Part shown: one piece after another, positions 43,685 through 53,602 of the stretch
Numbering within the stretch: position 1 is the stretch's first letter
How the letters are laid out: each line of letters opens with the position of its first letter
Source of the DNA: Inhella sp.
Lineage (GTDB): Bacteria; Pseudomonadota; Gammaproteobacteria; Burkholderiales; Burkholderiaceae_C
Direction of reading: 5' to 3'
Assembly (NCBI RefSeq): GCF_027532025.1
Contig: NZ_JAPZSY010000025.1
Span: 31,204 to 95,203 of the forward strand
DNA: 64,000 bases
The notes under the pieces: model-generated
Seen by the model: the letters and a program-made list of their open reading frames with translations, nothing else
Databases searched by the model: none
Told to the model about the DNA's origin: nothing
Position numbers and translations under genes: made by a program

Positions 43685-44758
43685 TCAGCCAGGCAAGCGC
43701 TCCAACGCAGCGTGGTAAGCCGGGTCGGCCATCAACTCGTCCCAACCGAGCGGCGGCGTGGCTGGCAGCAAGGCCAGGCGCCGGAATTCGCTGTCCTCGT
43801 CCGGGCGCCACAGCCCGCTGGCATGCGCGGCTTGCAGCCCCACGAGCAGGTCGTCGATGGCGGCGCCGGCCTGGACGGGCGACTCGTTGCACAGCAGCAC
43901 CAAGTCGCAGCCCGCCTGCAAAGCCGCCACGGCGGCTTCGGCATGGCTGACCGGTCGCCCTTCGATGACCCGTGCACCGGCCATGCCCAGGTCGTCCGAA
44001 AAAATGGCGCCTTGGAAGCGCAGTCGCTCGCGCAAGATGTCCCGCAGCCACACCGACGAGAAGCCCGCCGGCCGCGCGCACACCTTGGGGTAGACCACAT
44101 GGGCTGGCATCACCGCCCCCATCACGCCCCCCAGCCAACCGTAGGGAGCGGCGTCGTCGGCCAGGATCGCCTTGAGGCTGCGTCGGTCCACCGGGATGGC
44201 ATGGTGGCTGTCGGCCTTGACATGGCCATGCCCCGGGAAGTGCTTGCCGCAACCCTGCATGCCGCCCCGCAACAGACCGTGCATCAGGCTCTTGGCCAGC
44301 AAAGCCACCACGCGCGGGTCGCGGTGGAACGCGCGGTTGCCGATGACCGCGCTGTGGCCATGGTCCAGGTCAAGCACGGGCGTGAAGCTGAAGTCGATGC
44401 CGCAGGCGCGCAACTCCAAGGCCAGCACCTCGCCGCACGCGCTGGCGGCTGCGGTGGCCTTCATCGGGTCGTCCATCCACACCTCGCCCAGGGTGCGCAT
44501 GGCGGGCAAGTGGGTGAACCCATCGCGCGTGAAACGCTGCACACGCCCGCCCTCGTGGTCGATGGCGATGAGCACGTCGGGCCGCACGGCCTTGATGTCC
44601 GCGGTAAGCTGGGTGATCTGCGCCCGGCTTTCGCAGTTGCGGGCGAACAAGATGACCCCGCCCGTCAGTGGGTGCTTGAGGCGGTGGCGCTCGGCGCTGC
44701 TCAACGAGGTGCCTGCAACGTCGAGCACCAAGGGCGCGTGGGGAGTGGCTTCCAGCAT
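43685..44758 (-). CDS. nagZ: Beta-N-acetylhexosaminidase NagZ
   Basis: NagZ removes GlcNAc from anhydro-muropeptides in cytoplasmic peptidoglycan recycling; its products influence AmpC induction in some bacteria. The 357-residue GH3 enzyme has IDHEGGRVQRF, the signature KHFPGHGHVKADSHHAIP with its catalytic His loop, and the nucleophile Asp in IFSDDLGMAGA. ATG 44758 abuts the acpS stop. It is the last gene of the lepA-to-nagZ run. Confidence 0.96.
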   Translation of the reverse strand: MLEATPHAPLVLDVAGTSLSSAERHRLKHPLTGGVILFARNCESRAQITQLTADIKAVRPDVLIAIDHEGGRVQRFTRDGFTHLPAMRTLGEVWMDDPMKATAAASACGEVLALELRACGIDFSFTPVLDLDHGHSAVIGNRAFHRDPRVVALLAKSLMHGLLRGGMQGCGKHFPGHGHVKADSHHAIPVDRRSLKAILADDAAPYGWLGGVMGAVMPAHVVYPKVCARPAGFSSVWLRDILRERLRFQGAIFSDDLGMAGARVIEGRPVSHAEAAVAALQAGCDLVLLCNESPVQAGAAIDDLLVGLQAAHASGLWRPDEDSEFRRLALLPATPPLGWDELMADPAYHAALERLPG

Positions 44759-45160
44759 TCAATCCTCCTGTTGAAGCAGCACGGTGGCCACGGCCACGGT
44801 GCGTTCGTCGCTCACACTGACCCAGGCGTGCAAGCGTCGAGTGCGCATCATGTCGGCCAAGGCGCCATGCCATTGCCAAGTGGGCTGTCCCGCGTCGTTG
44901 GGCAAGAGCTCACAGGCCTGAAAGGCCATGGGTGGGCGCATGCCGGTGCCCAGGGCCTTGGCCAAAGCCTCTTTGGCGGCAAAGCGCGTTGCCAGGAAGG
45001 CAGCGCCCCGGGCGGGTGCACCCGCGCGCCGGGCCCGGAACAGAACCTGCTCTTGCGGCCCCAGGATCCTGTCGGCAAACCGGTCGCCATGGCGTGCCAG
45101 GGCCTCGGTCATGCGGGCGATCTCGCACACGTCGGTGCCCAGACCGACCACCTCAGGCAT
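44759..45160 (-). CDS. acpS: Holo-[acyl-carrier-protein] synthase AcpS
   Basis: AcpS transfers 4'-phosphopantetheine from CoA to the Ser of AcpP. The 133-residue enzyme has the metal-binding [13 protein letters not shown] and the catalytic [15 protein letters not shown] 45160 overlaps the end of pdxJ by 8 nt. Its substrate AcpP is encoded about 10 kb away in this same window (55312-55551). Confidence 0.95.
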   Translation of the reverse strand: MPEVVGLGTDVCEIARMTEALARHGDRFADRILGPQEQVLFRARRAGAPARGAAFLATRFAAKEALAKALGTGMRPPMAFQACELLPNDAGQPTWQWHGALADMMRTRRLHAWVSVSDERTVAVATVLLQQED

Positions 45161-45929
45161 AGGCCGCCTGGATGGCCCGCAGGTAAGCGCGCACGGTTTG
45201 GGTGTAGCCGGCTTCGAGCGCATCGGCGACGAGCGCATGACCGATCGACACCTCTTGCACACCGGGCACTGCACGCAGGAAATCGGTGAGGTTGCGTTGG
45301 TTCAGGTCGTGGCCCGCGTTGACCCCCAAGCCCACCTGAAGCGCCGCCTGGGCCGCAGCGGCGTAGCGCTGCAACTGCGCCGCCTGGTCGGGGGTGCCAT
45401 GCGCTGCGGCGTAGGGCTCGGTGTAGAGCTCCACGCGGTCGGCACCGAGCGCCGCGGCATGGGCCATCGCCTCGGGCAGCGGGTCCATGAACAGGCTGAC
45501 GCGCACGCCCAGGGCCTTGCACTCCGCGATCAAGGGGCGCAAGCGCTCGCCATCGGCGGGCAAGTCCCAGCCGTGGTCGCTGGTCGACTGCTCGACGCTG
45601 TCGGGCACGAAGGTGGCCTGGTGCGGGCGCGTGGCGCGCACCAGTTCCATCAGGTTGTGCGTGGGGTTGCCCTCGATGTTGAATTCGGCCTGCGGCCAGG
45701 CTTTCAGCAGCGCGGCCAGGTCGTGCACGTCGTGAGCGCGAATGTGGCGCTCGTCGGGCCGCGGGTGCACGGTGATGCCCTGTGCCCCCGCCAGGAGACA
45801 CGCTTCCGCCGCCTTCACCACGCTCGGGATACCCAAATGCCGCGTGTTGCGCAGCAGGGCCACCTTGTTGACGTTGACCGACAGCGCACAGCGGGCGTCG
45901 TGGGCGAAAGGGGCGATGAGGGGGTTCAT
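45153..45929 (-). CDS. pdxJ: Pyridoxine 5'-phosphate synthase PdxJ
   Basis: PdxJ condenses 1-deoxyxylulose-5-phosphate with aminoacetone phosphate to form pyridoxine 5'-phosphate. The 258-residue TIM barrel has [36 protein letters not shown] and [12 protein letters not shown]. The start ATG overlaps the recO stop (ATGA). The recO-pdxJ-acpS order is conserved in Proteobacteria. Confidence 0.96.
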   Translation of the reverse strand: MNPLIAPFAHDARCALSVNVNKVALLRNTRHLGIPSVVKAAEACLLAGAQGITVHPRPDERHIRAHDVHDLAALLKAWPQAEFNIEGNPTHNLMELVRATRPHQATFVPDSVEQSTSDHGWDLPADGERLRPLIAECKALGVRVSLFMDPLPEAMAHAAALGADRVELYTEPYAAAHGTPDQAAQLQRYAAAAQAALQVGLGVNAGHDLNQRNLTDFLRAVPGVQEVSIGHALVADALEAGYTQTVRAYLRAIQAAYA

Positions 45930-46669
45930 GAAGACAGCAAATCGTGCGCCTGGTGCAGCACCGCGCGGCTGCGCAGCGGCTGATGGCCCAAATGGTAGTG
46001 GAGCACCCCGCGCAGCGCGCTCTTCAAAAGCGATCGCTCGCCGCTGTGCGCCAGCAGTTCGGCACGCTGCGTCAAAGGGCCCTGCAGGCCCAGCCACAGC
46101 GCCCCACTCACCCCTTCGTCGCTGCCCACCAAGCCCAGTTCGGGCGACAGCGCGTAGCGCCGACCCGGCTGAAGCGCTGCCTGCGTCACCGAGTCCACGT
46201 CCAGCGCCGGCAGCCAGCCCAAATCCTCCAGCAGCGCCAACTCGAACGCCCGCAACCAAGGCTCGGCCGCCTGCCCGGGGTGCGACAGCGCCAGCACGGT
46301 TTGTGCATAGGCGTCCCACAACACCGGGTGCGGCTGCGCGCGCACCAGCAAGCGCATCAACAGTTCGTTCAAGTAGTAGGCCGCGAGCAAAGCGCCGCCG
46401 GCAGGCAGCGGGTGCTCGGCGCCCCACTCGGCGTGCCGCAGGGTGTGAATGTCGGCCGCCTCGTCCGCCTTGGTCTTGGCCAGCTGCAAGTGCAGGCGCT
46501 GCATGGGCAGCAGCACCGCGCGCAGCTGCGAGGTCGGTCGCTTCGCGCCCTTCGCCACCACCGCCAAGCGCCCCAGTTCGCGCGTGAACACGTCCAGCAC
46601 GAGGCTGGATTCACTCCAGTCGTAGGCGTGCAGGACGAAGGCGTGGAGGCCGGGGGATTTCGTCACCAT
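45926..46669 (-). CDS. recO: DNA repair protein RecO
   Basis: RecO works with RecR to load RecA on SSB-coated gaps. The 247-residue product has an OB-fold N-terminus ([34 protein letters not shown]) and a helical C-terminal domain ([14 protein letters not shown]). I chose ATG 46669; the frame continues upstream to 46753 without family-like sequence and across an inverted repeat. The order era-recO-pdxJ is standard. The 144-nt gap to era is unusual in this tightly packed run. Confidence 0.93.
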   Translation of the reverse strand: MVTKSPGLHAFVLHAYDWSESSLVLDVFTRELGRLAVVAKGAKRPTSQLRAVLLPMQRLHLQLAKTKADEAADIHTLRHAEWGAEHPLPAGGALLAAYYLNELLMRLLVRAQPHPVLWDAYAQTVLALSHPGQAAEPWLRAFELALLEDLGWLPALDVDSVTQAALQPGRRYALSPELGLVGSDEGVSGALWLGLQGPLTQRAELLAHSGERSLLKSALRGVLHYHLGHQPLRSRAVLHQAHDLLSS

Positions 46670-46744
46670 GGGGTTCAGGTCGAAGCCGCGAAACTGTGGG
46701 CCAGGGGCCGTCGCGAGCGGCCGCAGGGTGGCAGGAGGAACGGA

Positions 46745-46762
46745 ACCGTACACCCGTACGGT
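46745..46762. repeat. Inverted repeat between era and recO
   Basis: A perfect 7-bp dyad, ACCGTAC/GTACGGT, has a 4-nt loop and lies in the only sizeable gap (144 nt) of the era-recO-pdxJ-acpS run. It could be an mRNA processing hairpin. There is no T-run. Confidence 0.5.
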
Positions 46763-46813
46763 GAGTACCGGAGGGCCGCCCTGCGGTTGCGCAGCAGGCC
46801 TATGGCCCGCCGT

Positions 46814-47782
46814 TCACTCGTAGCCGTAAGAGCGCAAGTGTTCCTCGTTGTCGGCCCAACCGCCGCGCACCTTCACCCACAACTCCAAGAAGACCCGGCT
46901 TTCGGTCAGCTTCTCCAGCTCTTGCCGGGCCTCGCTGCCGATGCGCTTGAGCCGCTCCCCGCCCTGACCGATCACCATGCCCTTGTGGGCCTCGCGCTCC
47001 ACCACGATGGCCGCCGCGATGCGCCGCACCGGGGCCTTGGGCACACGCAGCCCGGCTTGCGGCGCGGCCGCGGGCTCGGGGTCGGGCTCGGCCTCCTCGT
47101 CCCACTTCTCGATGACGACGGTGCAGCTGTAAGGCAGTTCATCGCCGGTCAGGCGGAACAGCTTTTCCCGGATGAGCTCGCTGGCCAGGAAGCGCTCGCT
47201 GCGGTCGGTCAGCGCGTCTTCCTCGAAGAACCAGGGTTGCTCCGGCAGGTGGGGCGCGATGATGCCGAACAAGCGCTCCACGTCGGCCGCCTTGCGGGCG
47301 CTCAGCGGCACGAACTCGGTGAAGGGGTGGCGCTCCTGCATGTCCTTCAGCCAGGGCAGCAGGTCGGCGCGGCGGTGGATGGCATCGAGCTTGTTGGCCA
47401 CCAGCACCACGGGTTTGTCGCGCGGCAACAAGGCCAGCACCTTGGCGTCATCCAGCCCGAACTTGCCGGCTTCGACCACCAGCAGCACCATGTCCACGTC
47501 GCTCAGGGCCCCTTGCACGGTGCGGTTAAGCGTGCGGTTGAGCGCGTTGCTGTGGCGGGTTTGAAAGCCCGGGGTGTCGACGAACACGAACTGCGTCTCG
47601 CCCACGGTGCGAACGCCGGTGATGCGGTGGCGCGTGGTTTGCGCCTTCTTGCTGGTGATCGACACCTTTTGGCCCACCAAGGCATTCAAGAGCGTGGACT
47701 TGCCCACATTGGGGCGGCCCACGATGGCGATGAGGCCGCAACGCTGGGCAGCGGTGGGTGAATCGGCGGGGGCGGGGCTCAT
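46814..47782 (-). CDS. era: GTPase Era
   Basis: Era is an essential GTPase that binds the 3' end of 16S rRNA during 30S maturation. The 322-residue protein has G1 [15 protein letters not shown]3 DTPGFQ, G4 NKLD, and a C-terminal KH domain with [21 protein letters not shown]. An acidic, Pro/Ala-rich insertion of about 25 residues interrupts the linker into the KH domain (after VVIEKWDEE), which is longer than in E. coli. ATG 47782 overlaps the rnc stop (ATGA). Confidence 0.97.
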   Translation of the reverse strand: MSPAPADSPTAAQRCGLIAIVGRPNVGKSTLLNALVGQKVSITSKKAQTTRHRITGVRTVGETQFVFVDTPGFQTRHSNALNRTLNRTVQGALSDVDMVLLVVEAGKFGLDDAKVLALLPRDKPVVLVANKLDAIHRRADLLPWLKDMQERHPFTEFVPLSARKAADVERLFGIIAPHLPEQPWFFEEDALTDRSERFLASELIREKLFRLTGDELPYSCTVVIEKWDEEAEPDPEPAAAPQAGLRVPKAPVRRIAAAIVVEREAHKGMVIGQGGERLKRIGSEARQELEKLTESRVFLELWVKVRGGWADNEEHLRSYGYE

Positions 47783-48474
47783 GACGAACTTTCTCGGGAG
47801 GCGTTGAGAACGGCCAGCACCTGGGCGGCCGCGTCTTGTTCGGCGGCCCGGCGCGACGTGCCTCGACCGGTGGCTTGCACCGCCAAGGCCGACACGGCGC
47901 ACGCCACCTCGAACTGCTGCCGGTGCGCCTGACCCTGGGTGGCCACGATGCGGTACTGAGGCAACGGGTGCTTGCGGCCTTGCAGCCACTCTTGCAAAGC
48001 GGTCTTGGCGTCCTTGGCCCAACGCGCATCGCTGGGGGCGCCCGCCACCAAGGGCGCAAACAGCCGCGTGACGACGGTGTGCGCCGCGTCGAAGCCCCCG
48101 TCCAAGTGGATGGCGCCCACCAGGGCCTCCAGGGCATCGGCCAAGATGGACGCCCGCTGGGCACCGCCCGAGCGGGCTTCGCCTTCGCTCAAGCGGATGC
48201 AGGCGGGCAGGCCAATCTGAACCGCCAAGGCGTGCAAACTCGCCTCGCGCACGAGATGCGCCCGCATGCGCGACAACTCGCCTTCGTCGGCCTCAGACGC
48301 CTGTCCGAACAAGAGCTGGCTGACCGCCAGGTTCAACACCGCATCGCCCAGGAACTCCAGGCGTTCGTTGTGCGTGCCCGCATGGCTGCGGTGGGTGAGC
48401 GCCCGGGTGAGCAGTTGCGGATCGCGGAACCGGTACCCCACCGCCTGCGCGACCGCCTCGGGCGCACCGGCCAT
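47779..48474 (-). CDS. rnc: Ribonuclease III
   Basis: RNase III cleaves double-stranded RNA in rRNA precursors and regulated mRNAs. The 231-residue protein has the signature [14 protein letters not shown] with catalytic Glu/Asp, [18 protein letters not shown], and a C-terminal dsRNA-binding domain (about 150-222). Its ATG shares a base with the upstream stop (TGATG). Confidence 0.96.
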   Translation of the reverse strand: MAGAPEAVAQAVGYRFRDPQLLTRALTHRSHAGTHNERLEFLGDAVLNLAVSQLLFGQASEADEGELSRMRAHLVREASLHALAVQIGLPACIRLSEGEARSGGAQRASILADALEALVGAIHLDGGFDAAHTVVTRLFAPLVAGAPSDARWAKDAKTALQEWLQGRKHPLPQYRIVATQGQAHRQQFEVACAVSALAVQATGRGTSRRAAEQDAAAQVLAVLNASRESSS

Positions 48475-48836
48475 CAGCGCGACCTGCCCTCGTACTTCAT
48501 CACCAGGTAGGCCGGGCCCCCGATGTGGATCTCGCGCTGGTAGGCGAACTCGATGACCACCTTCTCGTTTTCCTTGGTCACGATGAGATCGCTCGAGTCG
48601 AGCAGGATGGAGTACTCGACCGACTTGATCCGGTCGAACTCGGCCTTCGCAGCCGCCACCGTCGCCGGGTTGGTCTGCGCGATCGTGTTGACCGTCTTCT
48701 GAACGGTGAAGTACTCCAACACCGTGGGCACGACCTTCATGCCCACCACGGCCAAGAAAGCGATCACCACGCCCCAGAACAACAAACCAATCAGCGTGAT
48801 GCCACGTTGGCCTTTCGCCCCGTTCGAGATGGTCAT
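48474..48836 (-). CDS. DUF4845 membrane protein with pilin-like N-terminus
   Basis: A 120-residue protein encoded between lepB and rnc, as in most Beta- and Gammaproteobacteria. It has a type IV pilin-like start (GQRGITLIGLLFWGVVIAFL) that forms one membrane helix, and a small periplasmic domain. No function is established. ATG 48836 has been preferred over the longer frame to 48875. Confidence 0.9.
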   Translation of the reverse strand: MTISNGAKGQRGITLIGLLFWGVVIAFLAVVGMKVVPTVLEYFTVQKTVNTIAQTNPATVAAAKAEFDRIKSVEYSILLDSSDLIVTKENEKVVIEFAYQREIHIGGPAYLVMKYEGRSR

Positions 48837-48879
48837 GTCTTCGCTCCCGGTTGAAGAAGGTACAAGCTTACTCAAGCGC

Positions 48880-49896
48880 TCAGCGGATGGGACCGATGCG
48901 GCTGAAATCCCAGAAGTGCATCCACACGGCCGAGGCCTTGCCCACGATGTTCTCGTCCGGCACGAAACCCCAGAAGCGGCTGTCCTCGGAGTTGTCGCGG
49001 CTGTCGCCCATCATGAAGTAGTGGCCCGGTGGCACCGTGCAGGTCAGGCCTTCCAACGTGTGCTGGCACTGGTCGGCGTGCGGCCGCGTGGGATCGCCTG
49101 GGATCAGGGGCTGGAGGTGCCGCTCCACCAGGATGTCGTGGGACAAGGCCCCCAACTGCTCGGTGTAGCGGGTGCGCGAGACCGCCCCACTGCGGTCGTA
49201 AAACGGCCCCTGGAGTGTCGTGGGCACCTCTTGCCCGTTCAAGTACAGCTTCTGGTTGCGCCAGGTCACGACGTCACCCGGCACGGCGACCACCCGCTTG
49301 ATGTAGTCCACCGCCGGGTTCTTGGGGTAGCGAAACACCATGACGTCGCCGCGCTGCACCGGGTGGTTGTCGACGATCTTCTTGTTGATCACCGGCAGCC
49401 GAATGCCGTAGTGGAACTTGTTCACCACGATCAGGTCGCCCACCAACAAGGTGGGCACCATGGAGCCCGAGGGGATGCGGAAGGGCTCGAACACGAAGGA
49501 TCGCAGCAAGAACACCGCCAGCAGCACGGGAAACAGGCCCGCCGTCCAATCCAGCCACCAGGGCTGACGCAGCAGCGCCTGGCGCGCCCCTTCGATGTCG
49601 GTCACATCGGCCTTCAGCCCCTGAGCCGCCCACTTGGCCCGGCGTTCGGCGTCAGCGGCCACCAGGGCCTCGGCCGCGCGGCGGCGTTGCGGCAAAAAGC
49701 AAAAACGCTCGGCCAGCCAATACGCGAACGTGACCAAGGACAACACGAACAGCAGCAGCGCGAAGTTGCCGGTCCACAGGTCGCGAATCCAGCCGAAGGC
49801 GTACACCGCCAAGGCGGCAAACAGAGCCGCAGTCAGCGAACTCATCAGCCGCGCGATGCCATCGACCTGGGCTTCATTCGGGGGGTTGGCACTCAT
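48880..49896 (-). CDS. lepB: Signal peptidase I
   Basis: LepB removes signal peptides from exported proteins at the outer face of the inner membrane. The 338-residue enzyme has three hydrophobic helices near the N-terminus. The catalytic Ser lies in [16 protein letters not shown] and the general-base Lys in [25 protein letters not shown] is the family's last conserved box. The start overlaps the lepA stop (ATGA). Likely clients in this window include the nuclease, the M4 protease, MucD and FliP. Confidence 0.97.
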   Translation of the reverse strand: MSANPPNEAQVDGIARLMSSLTAALFAALAVYAFGWIRDLWTGNFALLLFVLSLVTFAYWLAERFCFLPQRRRAAEALVAADAERRAKWAAQGLKADVTDIEGARQALLRQPWWLDWTAGLFPVLLAVFLLRSFVFEPFRIPSGSMVPTLLVGDLIVVNKFHYGIRLPVINKKIVDNHPVQRGDVMVFRYPKNPAVDYIKRVVAVPGDVVTWRNQKLYLNGQEVPTTLQGPFYDRSGAVSRTRYTEQLGALSHDILVERHLQPLIPGDPTRPHADQCQHTLEGLTCTVPPGHYFMMGDSRDNSEDSRFWGFVPDENIVGKASAVWMHFWDFSRIGPIR

Positions 49897-51701
49897 TCTT
49901 CCACCTGAAGGATGGCCAGGAAGGCCTCTTGCGGGACCTCCACCGAGCCGATTTGTTTCATGCGCTTCTTGCCGGCCTTTTGCTTTTCCAGCAGCTTGCG
50001 CTTGCGGGTGATGTCACCGCCGTAGCACTTGGCGATCACGTTCTTGCGCAAGGCCTTGATGTCCTCGCGGGCGATGATCTTGACGCCGATGGCCGCCTGA
50101 ATGGAGACGTCGTACATCTGGCGCGGGATGATCTCGCGCATCTTGGCCGCCACCTGGCGGCCGCGGAACTGGCTCTGGCTGCGGTGCACGATGATGGCCA
50201 GCGCATCGATGCGATCGCCGTTGATCAGCATGTCCACCTTCACCACGTCGGAGGCCCGGTACTCCTTGAACTCGTAGTCCATCGAGGCGTAACCGCGGCT
50301 GACGGATTTGAGTTTGTCGAAGAAGTCCAGCACGATTTCGGCCAGCGGCATCTCGTAGGTCAGGTGCACCTGCTTGCCGTGGTAGGCCATCTCAATCTGC
50401 ACGCCGCGCTTTTGGTTCGCCAGCGTCATCACGGCGCCCACGTACTCCTGCGGTTGGTACAGGTGCACGGTCACGATGGGCTCGCGGATCTCTTCGATCT
50501 TGCCCGGCTCGGGCATCTTGCTGGGGTTTTCCACCTCCAGCACCGTGCCATCGCCCAACACCACCTCGTACACCACGCTGGGGGCGGTGGTGATCAGGTC
50601 CTGGTCGAACTCGCGCTCGAGACGCTCCTGCACGATTTCCATGTGCAGCAAGCCCAAGAACCCGCACCGGAAGCCAAACCCGAGGGCCTGGCTGACCTCG
50701 GGCTCGAACCGCAGCGACGAATCGTTCAGCTGGAGCTTTTCCAAGGCGTCGCGCAGCTGGTCGTACTCGCTGGCCTCGGTCGGGTACAGGCCCGCAAACA
50801 CCTGCGGCTGGATCTCCTTGAAGCCCGGCAGGGCCTCGGTCGCAGGCCCCAGGTTGTTGGGCAGCTTCTTCTCGAGCGTGATGGTGTCGCCCACCTTGGC
50901 CGCCGCCAGCTCCTTGATGCCAGCAATGATGAAGCCCACCTCGCCCGCGTTGAGCTGATCCCGCGCCTCGCTCTTGGGCGTGAAGACGCCCAATTGGTCG
51001 GCCGGGTAAACGGCGTTGGTCGCCATCATGCGGATGCGCTCGCCTTTGCGCAGCGTCCCATCCACCACGCGCACCAACATGACCACGCCCACGTAGTTGT
51101 CGAACCAACTGTCGATGATCATGGCGCGCAGCGGCGCTTCGGCCACGCCTCGCGGCGGCGGCATGCGGGTGATCACGGCCTCCAGGATCTCGTCGATGCC
51201 CATGCCCGACTTGGCGGAGCAGGGAATCGCGTCGGTGGCATCGATGCCGATGACGTCCTCGATTTCCGCCTTCGCGTTGTCCGGGTCGGCGGCCGGCAAG
51301 TCCATCTTGTTGAGCACGGGCACCACCTCCACGCCCAGGTCGAGCGCGGTGTAGCAGTTGGCCACGGTTTGCGCCTCCACGCCCTGGCTGGCGTCCACCA
51401 CCAACAGCGCGCCTTCGCAGGCACTCAGGCTGCGGCTGACTTCGTAAGAGAAGTCCACGTGGCCCGGGGTGTCGATCAGGTTGAGGTTGTAGGTCTTGCC
51501 ATCGCGTGCCGTGTACTTCAGGGCCGCCGTTTGGGCCTTGATGGTGATGCCGCGCTCGCGCTCGATGTCCATCGAGTCGAGCACCTGGGCCTCCATCTCG
51601 CGGTCGGCCAAGCCACCACAGCGTTGAATGAGTCGGTCGGCCAGCGTGCTTTTGCCGTGGTCGATGTGGGCAATGATCGAGAAATTGCGGATGTGATCCA
51701 T
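49893..51701 (-). CDS. lepA: Elongation factor 4 (LepA)
   Basis: LepA is a ribosome-associated GTPase that back-translocates or aids biogenesis and initiation. The 602-residue protein has G1 [14 protein letters not shown]3 DTPGHVDF, G4 NKMD, and the LepA-specific C-terminal domain (ending [19 protein letters not shown]). I chose ATG 51701 ([19 protein letters not shown]). It heads the lepA-lepB-DUF4845-rnc-era-recO-pdxJ-acpS-nagZ run. An upstream leader contains two adjacent hairpins and a T8 tract. Confidence 0.97.
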   Translation of the reverse strand: MDHIRNFSIIAHIDHGKSTLADRLIQRCGGLADREMEAQVLDSMDIERERGITIKAQTAALKYTARDGKTYNLNLIDTPGHVDFSYEVSRSLSACEGALLVVDASQGVEAQTVANCYTALDLGVEVVPVLNKMDLPAADPDNAKAEIEDVIGIDATDAIPCSAKSGMGIDEILEAVITRMPPPRGVAEAPLRAMIIDSWFDNYVGVVMLVRVVDGTLRKGERIRMMATNAVYPADQLGVFTPKSEARDQLNAGEVGFIIAGIKELAAAKVGDTITLEKKLPNNLGPATEALPGFKEIQPQVFAGLYPTEASEYDQLRDALEKLQLNDSSLRFEPEVSQALGFGFRCGFLGLLHMEIVQERLEREFDQDLITTAPSVVYEVVLGDGTVLEVENPSKMPEPGKIEEIREPIVTVHLYQPQEYVGAVMTLANQKRGVQIEMAYHGKQVHLTYEMPLAEIVLDFFDKLKSVSRGYASMDYEFKEYRASDVVKVDMLINGDRIDALAIIVHRSQSQFRGRQVAAKMREIIPRQMYDVSIQAAIGVKIIAREDIKALRKNVIAKCYGGDITRKRKLLEKQKAGKKRMKQIGSVEVPQEAFLAILQVEE

Positions 51702-51817
51702 GCAAGCCTGGGTGCCACGCCCGCAGTCAGGCGGACGAAATGGCGGGTCGTGTTGCCAGCGCCAGCGCGTCAGCGCCATCACTGGAGAAGCGGAGCCGCG
51801 AGGGCCGAGCCGAGCCT

Positions 51818-51852
51818 AAAAAAAAGGCACGTCCAAGGGGCAGACGCGCCTT
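51818..51852 (-). terminator. Attenuator-like hairpin with T8 in the lepA leader
   Basis: On the minus strand AAGGCGCGTC pairs with GACGTGCCTT (one A-C mismatch) and is followed by eight T. It lies about 30 nt after the predicted start point and 117 nt before the lepA ATG. A second hairpin sits immediately upstream. Confidence 0.7.
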
Positions 51853-51889
51853 CCAACAAAACGTATGGCAACTGCTTGTTGGGGAGGCG

Positions 51890-51895
51890 ATTGTA
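51890..51895 (-). promoter_or_regulatory. -10-like box for lepA
   Basis: TACAAT on the minus strand with a CGCCTCCC discriminator. The -35 position is poor (TGCTCC at 17 nt). Confidence 0.4.
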
Positions 51896-51965
51896 GCGAA
51901 ATCACCCGTTGGGAGCAGCCCCCGCTCCGCCGTCGAACCCGCGTGGCGGCGGCCCCACAGGCCAC

Positions 51966-51974
51966 TTATCCACA
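51966..51974 (+). promoter_or_regulatory. DnaA-box consensus TTATCCACA
   Basis: A single perfect 9-mer matching the strongest E. coli DnaA box lies upstream of the lepA -10-like box. It is isolated, so it is not an origin by itself. A DnaA-responsive promoter element is possible, as is chance. Confidence 0.4.
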
Positions 51975-52018
51975 GGCTACGCACAGCCGGCCCACAGCAT
52001 CAAGCCTCAGCCATGACC

Positions 52019-52053
52019 AAAAAACAAGAATGGCCGCCAAGCAGGCGGCCATT
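52019..52053 (-). terminator. Rho-independent terminator after mucD
   Basis: A perfect 10-bp stem, AATGGCCGCC/GGCGGCCATT, with a 5-nt loop is followed by CTTG and six T on the minus strand, 17 nt past the mucD stop. Confidence 0.92.
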
Positions 52054-52069
52054 CCAACCTCATAGATGA

Positions 52070-53500
52070 TTATTTACCGGGGCGCACCAAAACGATGCTG
52101 GACTGCTCTTCTCGCCGGACCACCATGCTGACGACCTTGGCTTTGTCCAGCTTGCCCAGCAAAGCGGTGGCCTGCTTGGCGCTGATCGCGTCGGTGTTGT
52201 CGATGCTCACGATCACATCGCCCGACCGCAAACCCGCACGCGCGGCGGGCCCGTCGGCGCGCTCCACCAGCACCCCACCGCGCAACTTCAGGGCTTTGCG
52301 CTGGTCGGCGGGCAGGTCGCCCAGCGTCAAACCGAAGGCATTGGCCGCCTTGGGCTCGCCGGGTTCGCTGGCGGCGGACGCGGGCTCCCGCAGTTCGCCC
52401 ACCACCACGCTCAAGTCGCGGAAGCTGCCGTTGCGGAAGATCTGCATCGTGGCCTTCGTCCCCGGCTTGGTGGCCCCCACGATGCGCGCCAGGTCGGTGA
52501 AACGCTCCACCGTCTTGCCGTCGAACTTGGTGATCACATCGCCCCCCTCGACGCCTGCCTTTTCCGCCGGACTGCCGGGTTCCACGCGGCGGATCAGCGC
52601 GCCTTGCGCCTTGGGCAACTTGATCGCTTCGGCCACCTCCTTGGTCACCACGTCGGGCTGCACGCCGATGCGACCGCGCACCACACGCCCGGTGGCGCGC
52701 AGCTCGGTGGCCACGCGCATGGCCTCGTCGATGGGGATCGCGAAGGAGATGCCCATGAAGCCCCCGCTCTGGCTGTAGATCTGCGAGTTGATGCCCACCA
52801 CCTCGCCCTTGAGGTTGAGCAGCGGCCCGCCCGAGTTGCCCGGGTTGATGGCCACGTCGGTCTGGATCAGGGGCAAGAAGTCGCCGGTGTCGCGCGACTT
52901 GGCGCTGACGATGCCGGCGGTCACCGTGTTGTCAAAGCCAAAGGGCGAGCCGATGGCCACCACCCACGCCCCCACCTTGAGCGCGCCCACATCGCCGATC
53001 TTGACGGTGGGCAGGCCACTGGCGTCGATCTTGAGCACCGCCACGTCCGTGCGGCGGTCGGTGCCCAGCACGCGGGCCTTGAATTCGCGCTTGTCCACCA
53101 AGGTGACGGTGACCTCGTCGGCGCCGTCCACCACGTGGGCGTTGGTCAGCACCACCCCCTCGGCACTGACCACGAAGCCCGATCCAACCCCGCGGCGCTG
53201 GGGCGCCTCGTCGTCGTCACCGCCCCGCGGGCCGCCTCGGCGCGGGACCGGCAGACCGAAGCGCCGCAAAAACTCCTGCATCTGCGGGTCGATCTCGGCC
53301 GACGGGTTGGCGCGCACCCGCTCGGCGGTTCGGATGTTCACCACCGCCGGTCCAACGCGCTCCACCAACTCGGAGAAATCGGGCAGGGCAACGCTGGGGG
53401 GCTGGGGCTGCGCTTGCACCGCAGGAGCAGCCGCCCAGAGGGCGCCAGTCAACAGGCCGGCAGCGGCCAGCCCAGGCAAGAAAGCGAACAAGTTGCGCAT
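52070..53500 (-). CDS. mucD: Periplasmic Do-family serine protease (MucD/DegP)
   Basis: A periplasmic quality-control protease of 476 residues. A signal peptide (about 1-31, ending AAPAVQAQ) is followed by a trypsin-like domain with triad His in LTNAHVVDGADEV, Asp in DRRTDVAVLKID and Ser in NPGNSGGPLLN. Two PDZ domains follow, the first beginning near VRGRIGVQPDVV. I chose ATG 53500 as it starts the signal peptide. In related genomes mucD follows rpoE-rseA-rseB. Those genes are absent here; the upstream neighbour is the small ygfX-like gene and then fabF. Confidence 0.95.
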   Translation of the reverse strand: MRNLFAFLPGLAAAGLLTGALWAAAPAVQAQPQPPSVALPDFSELVERVGPAVVNIRTAERVRANPSAEIDPQMQEFLRRFGLPVPRRGGPRGGDDDEAPQRRGVGSGFVVSAEGVVLTNAHVVDGADEVTVTLVDKREFKARVLGTDRRTDVAVLKIDASGLPTVKIGDVGALKVGAWVVAIGSPFGFDNTVTAGIVSAKSRDTGDFLPLIQTDVAINPGNSGGPLLNLKGEVVGINSQIYSQSGGFMGISFAIPIDEAMRVATELRATGRVVRGRIGVQPDVVTKEVAEAIKLPKAQGALIRRVEPGSPAEKAGVEGGDVITKFDGKTVERFTDLARIVGATKPGTKATMQIFRNGSFRDLSVVVGELREPASAASEPGEPKAANAFGLTLGDLPADQRKALKLRGGVLVERADGPAARAGLRSGDVIVSIDNTDAISAKQATALLGKLDKAKVVSMVVRREEQSSIVLVRPGK

Positions 53501-53602
53501 GGTTCGTAGGTCCAAAGAAGACGAGGGAGCTTGCACCACAGACAAAGCACGGTGGAAATGAGGGCCCTATCGTGGATTGCAAGGCCCCTCAACGACCGGA
53601 AG

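Larger units (their letters stand above)
51702..52069 (-). promoter_or_regulatory. mucD-lepA intergenic region with lepA leader
   Basis: The 368 nt between mucD and lepA hold, in transcription order, the mucD terminator (52053-52019), a perfect DnaA-box-like TTATCCACA (51966-51974), a TACAAT -10-like box (51895-51890), a first hairpin CCAACAA/TTGTTGG (51882-51853), and a second hairpin ending in eight T (51852-51818). The remaining stretch down to the lepA ATG at 51701 shows no gene. The arrangement looks like an attenuated leader. Confidence 0.6.

Noticed and set aside
51966..51974. DnaA box as a replication origin
   Set aside because: Only one box is present, with no AT-rich unwinding element and no dnaA or dnaN genes nearby.
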